Part shown: positions 38,585-50,474 of the stretch, piece by piece
Position numbering within the stretch: the stretch's first letter is position 1
Layout: the number at the start of each line of letters is the position of its first letter
NCBI GenBank assembly: GCA_034509925.1
Contig: CM067529.1
Span: 10,317,501 to 10,381,500, forward strand
Direction: 5' to 3'
Length of the DNA: 64,000 nt
DNA from: Hirudinaria manillensis
Taxonomy: Eukaryota; Annelida; Clitellata; Hirudinida; Hirudinidae
Notes under the pieces: model-generated
Told to the model about the DNA's origin: nothing
The model's database searches: none
What the model saw: the letters and a program-made list of their open reading frames with translations, nothing else
Program-made: the position numbers and the translations under genes

Positions 38585-40833
38585 TTAAGTTGCGGAATTC
38601 ATCAATTGAATCACTAATTGGTAATAATTGGTAGTAACTCTTAAACCTTCCAGAACGTTTAAAACCAATTCGTAGAGAAAATTAAATTGTTCCTGCGTCA
38701 AGAAAAAAAAGTTTAAAACATATTTCCACTTAATAATTTACTACTTTTAAAATAGAAAATATTCTGCGCAATTTTAGCAGATTATTCTCAATTTGTCAAC
38801 CTGGCAAGTAATGGCCTCAGGTCTGCTAGCGAGTACATATCTGCAGGCCAAAAATGGATCAACAACTCCATCCAATAGTGTCATGTCGATCATGAGCATA
38901 GCAGCTGCTGTCAGACCACATCGACTGCTACCATTTCTTCAAATAAATCAAATATCGCAACTCATTATTATTTGCCCATTAGGAAGAAAATTAGTAATTC
39001 ATTATTTCATTAGCAAAAGTCCGTTTCATAGAAAACAAGAAAACTTACAAACACTGAATAACAATCTTTTTATTGTTGTTTACTAATTGTTGTAAAATTA
39101 TTTGAAATTCCTTTTTATTTGTGGGCACTTGAGAATATTTAGGCCACAAACGTTTGGTCACATGATACTGAATAATTTCTTTAGGTGGAGGTTCTTCCTG
39201 AATTTAATTACTTATTTGAAAATATCTTCATCACATACCATTTAAGGACCATTTACTCATATTAATGCAATGCTAATGATAATATAATGTGTTTATATAA
39301 TAATCATTAATTGCAATTTACATTGTATCATTAATTGCAATTTACATTGTATCATTAATTGTTAATCCAAAATCTTAACCTGACTTTTTTGGTCTTCCTT
39401 CAACAACAAAAAATTTCTCTTAGTGCAGAAAATATTGCTTTTATCTTCTAACGTTTGACTTATTTTGAAGCCGTTCAATTGGAGTGCAATTAAATTGTTT
39501 TCTGGCCAATATGGTTCCTTTTTCTGAGAATGTTGACAACATCAATAATTTTATCATTAGGAAGAAATAGCATAAAAGAAATAAGAAATGGCTTCTTTAC
39601 TTTTCCGTCTTCCAAGAGAAGTATGTGTTCGACATCGTTATCCCACATCATATTCCAGAAGATAGATCGCATTTTAGGGTTTGGAATTTGTGAGAGTATG
39701 TGGTTATTGGACATCAAAGTAACACTAAATTAAAAAATAGAAACTAGCAGTGAATATTCAAAGATAAACTTGTTTGCAAGAATAACTTGAAAGTCTTAAT
39801 TAAATATTCTAAAATCAAACAAATATAAAATGATAATCGAGGACAACTAACTTGTATGGACACGGAAAAGCCATCTTTAACATAGGCATTGTTACTAGTT
39901 TCTAATAACGATAATACTTTGATAAAAGCTAACAATTGCTACAATACAATAAAATACAATAAAATTTAATACATTTCTTTGCAAACTTTTGATGTGTTAT
40001 TTGTCTTGACATTTATCCAAAATAATTTGTTTTCTTTAAATGTTTCTATTGATTAAATATAATTGGGATTCATTGAAATTATAGCCTCAAGTTAAACATG
40101 TTAATCGTACCATTGATTCGAACACTCTCAATAATATAACTTCCATCCGAATCCAAAGTCCAATGGACTTCTTTAACTTTTCTTCCTCTAACACTTGATT
40201 GTTGGATCAAATCTAGAGAAATTTTGAAAAATGTTGCTGATATTCAGTCAGCCATAATAACACCAAGTGTAAACATATAAGTTATAATTATATTATATAT
40301 TATATAAATTCTGAAAATCTCGTTCGTTCATATTAAACCGAAATTCTGATGTCATTTAAATATCATTTATGGATATAATACTAAATATTAATATTTTATC
40401 TGAACTAATTCGTTAAAGAAATTCTAAAAAAAAATAACTATCACGTCTATCGTTCTTGTTAAACTGAAATTATGAAATTTGAGATAATTGTTATACAATT
40501 TCGCTACCTAAAAGCACAGCAACATAATCACAATCAATATTGTGTTATGTACTTAATTGTTTGTTTAATATTGTACGTGTTCAATATGATATTTTATCTT
40601 TTAGTGGCTTTGACACTTTAATATACTCATAAAAAAAATACCTAAAATCCAGTTTTAAATTATTTAATCCAGTATTTGATTAATTTAATTAATTTAATTA
40701 ACTGTTAATGTTATCGCAAGCAACATATTAATTTGTTTTGAAATTTAAAAAACTGCCAAAACTCACAATGTTGGATCTCACAGCTTGCCAAATTTAAAGC
40801 AAGTGACAACATCACAAAAACTTTGTTTGACAT
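38585..40833 (-). pseudogene. RPTP copy deleted from ectodomain to D2
   Basis: A signal exon (40833-40767, MSNKVFVMLSLALNLASCEI) and the first fucolectin-like exon (about 40213-40110) are followed by the start of the second (FWINVKTNNTSKVCKEM, to about 39970). The sequence then changes directly into a D2 exon (about 39935-39850). The rest of the ectodomain, the helix and all of D1 are absent. In D2 the exon near 39717 has one extra base compared with paralogues (tgttactttgatgtcc versus tgttacaaaatgtcc), which closes the frame. The remaining D2 exons, including the active-site exon near 38810-38930, stay very similar to the intact copy. It is non-functional as a receptor. Confidence 0.75.
40530..40640 (+). 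mobile_element. LINE-like 3' tail, partial
   Basis: Resembles the tail of the element at 35720-36235 (attgtgttatgtac, then ttgacactttaatatactca). Only the tail is present, between RPTP copies. Confidence 0.45.
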
Positions 40834-41738
40834 TTTACTCATATTATTAATTAATTCGTTATAAATATTAAATCGTTTCACATTTTTATTATATTTATAT
40901 TAATGGCCAATCAATGCACTTCTTACTTGGAAAGTAAATGCAAAACTAATATTTAATTATTTTTGAAGGAGAAACTCAAATATTAACAGTCCAAACTAAC
41001 TATTAACAACTCATAGATCTCTTATCCTGGATTAATCATAATTACTTCAATGTCTCAGATAACACAAAGCAATTAAAATCAAGGAAAGAAATTAATAATC
41101 GAAATACCTGAATGATTCATTCAATAACGTTTTGAATCAATTTGTAGTTAAATTCATAATTTGAAATTCATAATGCGGCACATTGCAAGGAAAGAAATTT
41201 CAGGGTTGATATGGTCGGAGACGGTAGACTGAAATTCATGCGAGTCTTGCAAATTGGAGGAGTGACAATCACTTACCATCTCGAAGTAAGCATCAATAAG
41301 AGAAGGGAACTTGTTGTGCGAATATTTGCGAATGAATCGGCCTATTTAAAATGTATTGAATTGATTTATATTAAGAATACAATGAGTAATGAACAGGGGT
41401 TGAGATGGCAAGCAAAGCTGATTCGTAGAGATCTTTTTTTAAATTGTTATCAGCGTATTAAAACGAGATGGATGTGTAGATCCCCAAGTTATGTTGCAAT
41501 TTGATATAAATAAGGATGAATGAAAATTTTTTATATTTAAAAAAGCGATATGAGACAAAAAAACAAAGTTTTTAGAGACTTCAAATTGAATAAATGGAAT
41601 TAATGTGATCTTTCCACGTAAGAAAATCTTTTGATCTTGATTGCATAAAAGCTTATAAATAATAAAGCAGAATTGTGTTCATAAGTACAATCAGAATTCT
41701 TGAATATAAACAAAAATGACATTTGTTACAATTTCAAA
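40834..41738. other. intergenic
   Basis: AT-rich. A 97-codon plus-strand frame at 41211-41504 has no recognisable motif and no paralogue in the window, so I do not call it a gene. Confidence 0.5.
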
Positions 41739-44700
41739 TCATTCGTCCGATCTGTCTGATTGCAACAAGAAAGAATATTTGCCCGTATCTTTGATACTTT
41801 CCAGAGCCAATTCATACAAGAAATCGTATTGTTCCTAAATAAATCGATTTTCATTATTGTTTTTTTTTTTTGGTAATTTAATGGCAAAAGATAATAATAT
41901 GAAGACCAATTTCTATGGAAATGACTTTTTTAATATTTTTTTTTATTGGCCAATCTTAAATTAATTCAAAATGAATTAATGTCACTTAAACTAGCTTATC
42001 AGTTAAAAGTAAAAAAAAAAACACAAATTATTAGCAAGTTCAACTAGCAACCTGGTTAGTTATTGCTTCAGGTGTGCTTGCGAGTACATATCTGCAGGCC
42101 AAAAATGGATCAACTATTTCATCCAATAATATCATGTCGATCATGAGCATAGCAGCTGATGTCAGACCACAGCGTCCAATACCGTTCCTTTTAAACAAAT
42201 TTTAACGTAAATTCCGTTATGGGAAGCGATTTCTTTCATAAATTCACTGAGACTTAAAATGTTTAAAAGAAACACTCACAAACACTGCATAATGATCTTT
42301 TTATTGGTATATATCAATTGTTTTAAAATCTTCTGAAAGTGGTGCTTGTTTGATGGTATTTGAGAGCATTCTTGCCATAAATTCCTGGTGATGTGATACT
42401 GAATAATTTCCTTAAAGTCTTTAATCATCTGGTTTGACAAATTACCTTTCATTTTTTTTTAAATTTTTAATTATGAATAACTTTCAATTCAACCTACGGG
42501 ATCTCCGCCATTTTCGTTTATCAGCACAAATTTACGAATCGTGCAGAAAGGGTTTACTTTATTTTCCATTTTCAGTCGAACGCACGTCTCATCAAATTTA
42601 ATTGAGCTGCTGGTAGGCCAATAGGAACATTTCTGAATATTTATTTAGAATGAAGAAGTAAAATTATTGACATTTATTTGTTCACGAAATCATCACCAAA
42701 ATTACTTCATCATCTTCCAGGAGAAGAATTTGGTCTACATTGTATTTCCACAGCGTTCGCCAAAATTCTGAGCATTTTTCGGATAGAGGAATTTGAGTAA
42801 GAATCAGAGCATCGTTCATATTATGGAACTGTATAAAAACATTAAAAGTATAAGCTTTGCGTTGGCCTTTAAAATGTGCAAAGTGCTGGGAATGTTGCCT
42901 TAACCATTACCTTAATTGAAACAACTTTGAAAGGTTTGGAAATGGGATCATTTTTAATTCTTTTGTTATCACCTGGACAAATTAAAAGCAAAAAAAAAGA
43001 GACATCTCTGACAGTAATCGAATCAAACGCTTTCAGATAAAATTCTGATATTTCATAATAACAATAATAATTTCAAAATGGTTGAAAACTAATTAAGAAA
43101 TAATTATAATAATTAATATTAATAATTCAAAATAAATATAGAAAATCAATTGATATAAGGAAGTCAATTTATTGCTTCGTCAATCCAAATTGAGGAAAAT
43201 AAGCAAGGAGGTATCTTGCTTCTTACCATTATTAGATAATTGCGACGTTTTTGGCTCATCGGAGTTTTTGGGTGTTTCATTGAGACTGATACGAGAAATT
43301 TTCTTTAAAACCTTCAATGGCAACTCATTATTTAATTTATTTTATTAGTTATATTAAATATATTTATTATCAAGATGCGATTCTTTAGAAATTCTAGAAG
43401 ACTATTCAGATGCTCATCAAAATCTTAGAAAATAGATTATTTAACATTAATAATAATAATAAATATGCATATAGTTGATTTTTTATTCCACGTGCCTTGA
43501 ATAATCTTGTTCGTTCCTCTTGTGATATTCGAATCAAAGTTGAGGGCATTTGAACAGACGACTGCTTTGTTATCCCGTGGAACTTTTCGATGAAGTCAAT
43601 GCAATGCATTCCTGTTTTTGATACCATGCAGGCTTCTCTGATGGCTTCGTATATGAAAACGTACTGTTTCTGATTGCAAAGTTGTACAACATACAATAAT
43701 TATTCTTTTAAATGGATTCACTTTTTTTTATTAGGCAACTATTACTTTTAAATACATACAACCTTATTCTGAACCATGTTCATCCTTTGAAGTCTCAAAT
43801 CCTTGACACATTTATAAACTGATACTTTACCTTCAGCTTCTGCTTGTTTGATCAGATAATCAATAGCTATATAAGTACCACTTCTACCTACACCTGCACT
43901 GCAATTTGAATTGACTGTATTCAATCGTGTGCAATTCCTATTAAGTATATTCACAAATTATTGATACGACCCTTTGTATATAATTATGTGTGAAGTAAGG
44001 GCATTAGATGCTCTGCAAAGGTTCATTACAAAGCCCAGCAAAGCTTTAACATAAATATTTTACGAATGAAGCTATCAAACGTTTTCACCCCATTAAAAAT
44101 AAGCATAAAATCAAAAGATAAGACATTCATTATATTTCAGAAGCAGTTGAAGTCTGTTATTGAAAATGTTGTTAACCTGCATTGTACAAGTAATGGGCCA
44201 AAGGAATGCTTCTGCAAAGAATTCACTTGCTCCATAAAGTTCAATAGTGGAAAGCATTGAACGGGCACCTGGCAATTCGTCCACAGCAAAAACTGCATGT
44301 GGACAACCGCCCTGGATTTTTCCGTAGACTTATAGATCAAAAAATTAATGTTAAATCAATTTTTTTTATAATTTAAATCATAACCTGCTGATAATAAAAA
44401 TTTAATGTTTCAAAATACGCAAGATCATATTGCCTACTTTATCAATTTGATTAAACTAGTGACAAACTAGGACTTATATTATATATATTATATTACTTAT
44501 ATTATATACAATTATATATTATAATGTTATATTACAAATATAATATTTGTAATTGTTTAATTATATGTTATATTATTTGTGTATTCTTTGTGTTGTGCTT
44601 CAAACATACCACTGATTTTTAATTACTAAAATAAAAAATCTTCCAAAGAATCGGCAACTTACATTAACCAATTTGATAATCATATGCCTGCGAACGTAAT

Positions 44701-47700
44701 CAGAAAATTGGCACTCCTTCACAATAGTAACTATTATTTTGCCGAAAATGGCTTCACGTTGATCACAGTTCGGCCAATACTGCTCACATTTTTTCTACGA
44801 CGTGAAATAATTTATTACTACAATTTAAGTTCACATGTAATAATATATAATGAATGCTTACAGACCAGCTGCTTTATTTATTTTTTTAAATACATCGTTG
44901 AGATTGAGATTGAAATTTAGTTTTTCAATATAATACATTAATCTTACCGAGCATCCTTCGACCAGCTGCATAAGCATGACAATGACGTCCACTTTGTACT
45001 GCCAAACAAGGTTCCAAAAGTCGTTCAATGTATTGGTCTTTGGACCTGTTAATCATTGGTACTGCAAATGTATACAAAGGAGAGCTTATCATTTAATAGT
45101 TTGATGAAAGTCTGAAGATGCTGGTTCTCGATTAAGTAATTTATTGATTTATTAATGAATATAATTAGCCTTATTAATAGTTTTTTTAATTGCCGTTTAA
45201 AAGACAAAAAGTAAATAGAACATACTTTGAGTGACGATGTAGGCTCTCGGTATGTCCTTGAAACCCTGCAAAAATTGGAACAGAAATGCTGCAGAACTGA
45301 TCTCGAAATAATTAATTAAAATTACTGACCTCAATGAAACTGGCATTTATGTAATCACTTTTGCTATCTCCTAATGTAACCAAATTGTCATCAACTGGTT
45401 GCGGTAAGGTTGTTCCAATCACTCATCTTAATTCATTTTCAGCAGACAAATATTAAACCAACAGGAAATATATTATCTTACATGGAATTATATTTCGGAA
45501 CCGATTTTTGGAAAGGTGGTGTGGAGAGATTCCGATATGAAATGGCTTTAAGTCCTCTTTGGGCAATTTCTGCAAGAAACTTGTCTCAAAGACTTCTTTT
45601 GTTTATTTCAAAAACTTGTTTCAACTTGTTTGGTTTTAATTAGAGTGAATACTTTTTCAAATGATTTTATAAAATTTAAATCCTTAAAATATAAATAAAT
45701 TTACTGACAACAAACTCTTTATCCATTTCTCCATTCAATAGTTTTCTGTTTAAATGATAATGCAATCGATTTGTTTGCAAATCCTTCTTCAGGTATAAAT
45801 CATCTTTGATTAAAATTGAGATATTTTTGCAAAAAGTTCGAAATGATTCAAAGATAAAATACCAACTGAAACGGACTTTCCTTCAATAATATTAGACTTC
45901 TTTTCGCTCAAACGTTATCATTTTCATGAAATGTTTATCGATGCTTTTATTGAATAAATGTTAATATATTCGAAAACTTACACAATATAAACCAACAATG
46001 CGAAGCACATAAAGAATACAATTATGCCTGGCAGTGGCATTACCAGCATTAACCAAATAGATGATTTGGAATTGTTTTCTGAAAAAAAATTAAAACATAA
46101 TAATATATAAAATATTAAAAATTATTTAATAATTATTTTTTAAAGATGGATTTTTAGCTCATTTTAATACTTCTCCCATTTCGCAATTTGTGTTTCTAAG
46201 CAATTTAACGGGTCCATCAAATGAGCAGATTGGTGTGAATATGTGCATATTGTTGTTAAAATTATAAAATTCAATACGTAGCATATACATGAATATATGA
46301 AAATATGAACATTATCAAAAATAAATTAAAACATTTAAAACTTCCCATATAATCTTTCCAAAACTTTAAAGTTACATTTTCCAATTCTATGCTTATTATT
46401 TTGAACTTCCCCTGAATTAAATAAAATTCATGGCACTTTTAATTGAATATTTTGAGTTATAAACATATTATAAATTATTAATTATCATTAACACTCACCA
46501 CCACCATTTTCAGCGTATCCAAAAACGAGAAATTCGCAAATTGAAAATTCCTTGACTGAGGGCTGGAGTCTGTAAGATATTAGAAGATCGATTCCAACTT
46601 TATCGCATTTCCAAAGAAGAGAATTGCTGATTGTCGAATTAAGTGCAATACATCGATTTGACAAAGACGGTTCAATAGGATCATCAGACAATCCTGGAAT
46701 ACTCTTGTAACCAATCTGTACTTTCGTTTCGTTAAAAAGTTCGAAACTGATTCCTACAAAACAATTTTTCTTGCTAATTTTAGCTTGCAGACATAAAAAA
46801 AAAGTTAAAGACTGCGCAACACAAACTTTTACCCAGAATTGCAAACTTTTCGATGAACAATTTTGCCTTGAAGCTAATTGTTATCCAGCTGGAATAATTC
46901 AACCAATCGCTGAATGACAGACAGCTTGATGAGTTTTTGTCAAACGAATTATGTTCGTTAATATTTTTACTAATATGAGATGATGAATCTATAATAAAAT
47001 TTGTCTGCACTAGTGGATCTGGAGAAAGTAAAAATCAGGTATTAAAATAATAGGCTAACAAGAATCTAGAATGATTATGACTTCCTTACGCATAGTCTCA
47101 GAGCATAGGTCGATAGTAACATTATTTTCTATCAGATCATCGCTATCGTAACTGGTTATGACGGTCAGTTGTCTCCCAATCACCAACGATTCTTTACACT
47201 TAATGACTGCTGATCCACTTTCTTCAACAAATAATTGGTTGCAAAGATGCGATGCTTCTTTATTATTTACTGTCATCCAAAACTTTTGCTCCTCTGACAA
47301 TGATGACGATGCTTGAAAATTAGGAATTAGTTTTAAGTTTATTAATTATATTTATAATCAAAACGTAAAATAAATGTTGACAGCTAAGTTTACCGTTGAT
47401 TCTAACACTTTCAATGATATAACTTCCATCCAAATTCACGGTCCAATGAATCTCATCACCAACTCTGATTCCTCTGACATTTCGTTGGTCAATCAAATCT
47501 TTAAAAAAATTAAAGCGCTTGTCATGGATGATTATGGTTTATGAATAGTTCAATATAGTTTCAAAAGCTATTTATCAAGTGTTAGCATAAATTGCCTATT
47601 TAACTTTTATTTCAAAGAAGAGAAGTTTTGCTCCTGATTTTTTTTTAAATCCGCAACAAATACTTTAGCGATAGCCAAAACATTGTTAAACCCACAAGAT

Positions 47701-47789
47701 CTAAGTTCTTGGCTTCCATTCTGATTGCAACTTGATAAAGCAATGTAGTTCAAAAGTAACAGCAGCACAAACAGACATTGAACTAGCAT
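41739..47789 (-). CDS. diverged RPTP with two degenerate phosphatase domains
   Basis: Minus-strand exons: 47789-47696 (signal), 47498-47394, 47311-47090, 47018-46833 and 46753-46499 (two fucolectin-like repeats), 46078-45982 (membrane helix), 45803-45709, then D1 exons 45569-45482, 45394-45330, 45265-45226, 45045-44948, 44794-44663, 44328-44177, 43898-43763 and 43669-43496. D2 exons follow to a stop at 41739. D1 exon lengths equal those of the intact copy exactly. D1 keeps SKNRF and CSAGVGRSG, but the acid loop reads WTNCQVP (Asp to Asn) and Gln replaces His before the catalytic Cys. D2 reads LWQECSQIP and QCLNGIGRCG. Both domains are probably inactive or binding-only. The exon 43669-43496 ends at a GC donor. 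Phases around the membrane exon do not fit in my reading, so that stretch is uncertain. Confidence 0.75.
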
Positions 47790-49169
47790 TGTGCCTCTAA
47801 GAATCAGACAAATTCATGATAATAAAATTATATTCAAGAACAAAATAGCCGCAGAAAATAGAAACGCCTGTCTCAGCATTGCTAAGAATAGCTCACACAA
47901 AATTTCTTTAAATGTGAAAGGAAAATATAAACGAATTAAAATTAACTAATTAGAAAGGCGATTATGCAACTCATTAAAAACTCTAACTGTCCATTTCGAC
48001 ATCAATGCCGTTTTCCTCTTAACTATTAATTCGTTGAATGGCTAATAGCAGGATCCAACAACTCAGAAAAGGAGGATTGCAATGACACGGAGTTATTAAA
48101 TATAAAATTAATCTTTCTTTTTTTTTGGAAAATTATGTTATAAATTAACTATGATCGATAAGTTTGTGATCTTTAAATTGTTAAATCATTTAACAATTTC
48201 AAGAGCTTTTAAGAATTTTAAGAAAATGTCAAAAATCTAAATTTGACATTAAATTTGTTTCGTGGGTTTGAGTGGATACGATAATATAGGAAAAGGTAAA
48301 TTTAGAAAATAATGTTCATGCAGTATTTAGGTAGTAAAATTATTTTTAAAAATTATCTCTTTACTCGGCATGAGAAAATCTTAAGTAAGCTTTCACACGA
48401 CAACTCAATCCAAGAACTTTATAAATTCTAATAAGCAACATAATCTAAGTTTCACGGTTGAAAGAGTTGAAAGCATCGCCTTCATCCCCATCTTCTTCAT
48501 CTCTGATTTTTAAGTAAAAAGTTTAGGAGCTCTTTCTTTGTCGAACAAAACATGATTACATTTTATGCTCTGTAATTATTAATAATCATTTTGTAATAAT
48601 AATTTGTATATTAATTGATTTAGGTTTAGTAGGAATGGCTGCTGCAAAGATGAAGTTTCCACCTTAATAATCATTCAGAGAAGGATCAGAAACGGAGATC
48701 AAACATTTTGATTGATATGACATGACATGGATTTAAATAATATTAAATTTATTTTTTTAAATTTTATTCAGCGAAAATTACATCATAATTATGCTTCAAT
48801 ATTGATAAGTATATTATTCTCTTTGTTCTAAACCCATTTTAGTGTTAAATCAGCTTTGTTTGCGAAATTAAATAAAAATATAACGTAAATGCATGTAATT
48901 TCATGAGAGCGATGCGCGTGACTAATAACAGCTTTTAAATTTTCCAATTATTCCTTTTTCTTTGTTTTGCACTCAGATGTCCTTTTTCTCAGAGCACGCA
49001 AATTTTAATAATAATAATAATATTATTATTATTTAATATTGTAATCTTTTTCTCAAAATAAGTTTTCTCTTTCTTTTAAGATTAAATAAAATATTTATCG
49101 GATTATTCATGAAATCATTAAATTAGTTCCAAAAATCCATTGATTGAAAATGACTAAATAAATGCTTGA
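47790..49169. other. intergenic
   Basis: No gene or repeat that I can support. The RPTP cluster ends at its 3' side of this map. Confidence 0.6.
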
Positions 49170-49471
49170 TCAACCATAGCCCCATAATTTATCTTCATTT
49201 ATTATGAATGAAATTAATATTATATTCACTAATTAATGTTATTATTAAATTTATTAATAATAATAATTTATCATCAATATTTAATAGAAATAAAAGTAAT
49301 TTAAGTTGTCTATTTAGTTTAATATTATTGATTTTATCTTTAAGAGGATTACCTCCTTTATCAGGATTTATACCTAAATTAATGGTATTATTACAATTGA
49401 GGTTAAGAAATGTATTCAGATGTATTTTTATGGTATTCTTTTCTATTTTATCTTTATATATATATATTTAA
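49170..49471 (+). pseudogene. nuclear copy of a mitochondrial nad2 fragment (NUMT)
   Basis: The plus-strand frame at 49208-49471 gives LILSLRGLPPLSGFIPKLMV, matching the conserved GLPP-GF-PK core of NADH dehydrogenase subunit 2. It is flanked by hydrophobic, Asn-rich text typical of invertebrate nad2. The Arg codon before GLPP is AGA, which the invertebrate mitochondrial code reads as Ser; that fits nad2 better and marks a mitochondrial origin. Only the C-terminal third or so is present, flanked by nuclear AT-rich sequence. Confidence 0.75.
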
Positions 49472-49713
49472 ATTTATTTTTTTTTTCAGTATTTATGTTT
49501 TATTATGAAACGATTGGCGAAATCGGCGGATTGATAAAAGTTTTTGATAAAAAGATGTTTCTTCATGTGCCACTTGTGTAAACACGAGAAATCGAAGGAA
49601 ATGTTATCTAATATTTGTTTATGGGAATTGTTTGTGTTTGATTATCAACGAAACCAATTTCTTCAAAGCATTGCATAACAAAAATAACAACAACACCAAT
49701 AGTAGTAGTAGTG

Positions 49714-49768
<55 letters not shown>
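49714..49768. repeat. AAT microsatellite
   Basis: About 17 AAT units, nearly perfect, preceded by AGT units. Confidence 0.9.
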
Positions 49769-49771
<3 letters not shown>

Positions 49772-49982
49772 TAATTAATTGCCATGCTTCATCAAGACGA
49801 TGACAGGGTAAAGACGCTTTTGTATGCAAAACTTCAAAGACCTTTCGTCTTAAATTCTTGATCAAATTTCTGTATTTCCTTGTTATTTCAAACGTAAATG
49901 AACTTATAGTCGTTAATTTGTTTTCTCTCTGGAACCACGTGACGGCCTTTTGGCGTTTATCCACATAATAATAATTAAAATG

Positions 49983-49984
<2 letters not shown>

Positions 49985-50030
<46 letters not shown>

Positions 50031-50031
50031 T
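49985..50031. repeat. AAT microsatellite
   Basis: About 14 AAT units running into AAC/AAT units. Confidence 0.9.
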
Positions 50032-50404
50032 AACAATAATGATATTTTATACTTTTAAATAACGCAAAGCTTTGTTTTCGTAGTTGTTTTTGAATCCATA
50101 TTATTGAATATTATTTTTATTGTTTTTACAAGCGTTTATTTTAACGTGATATTTGGACGTTTGAATCTGTTTAAGAAGCTTATCAAGATGTTTATCATAC
50201 TGTTGGATCCCTGACATTAATTAATTAAAGTTTAGCTAATATTCAGAATCTTTTATTTCGAAGTCGTATCTAGCGATTCGAGTCATTAGGCAGTTCCGAT
50301 CGGGACAAGCAATCGACCAAATCGTCCAGCCGTATTTGCCATTAGTTAAATCCAATAAAGATATCCTTACGTTAATTAATTCATCAGACCCCGGGTTACA
50401 TCAT

Positions 50405-50422
50405 TGGTGTCAGGAGTGGGAT
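50405..50422 (+). promoter_or_regulatory. tRNA-Leu primer-binding site of the LTR element
   Basis: tggtgtcaggagtgggat is complementary to a tRNA 3' end with acceptor strand TCCTGAC, discriminator A and CCA, which fits tRNA-Leu. Its position right after the LTR is as expected for minus-strand DNA priming. Confidence 0.7.
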
Positions 50423-50474
50423 TTAGCGTCGTAGAGGGATATCGATTCACTAGAGGCGAGTTTTAACTACAGAA

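Larger units (their letters stand above)
49472..50200. other. intergenic with microsatellites
   Basis: Contains the two AAT repeats listed separately. The open frame on the minus strand across it (poly-Leu and poly-Ile) is made by these repeats. Confidence 0.7.

Noticed and set aside
41211..41504. 97-codon plus-strand ORF
   Set aside because: No recognisable motif, no paralogue among the repeated units, and no splice or promoter support.
44461..44580. Palindromic TATA-rich stretch that could be a hairpin element
   Set aside because: Low-complexity AT sequence within a receptor intron; no terminal repeats or target duplication identified.
49608..50036. 142-codon minus-strand ORF rich in Leu and Ile
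   Set aside because: Made by two AAT microsatellites read in one frame.
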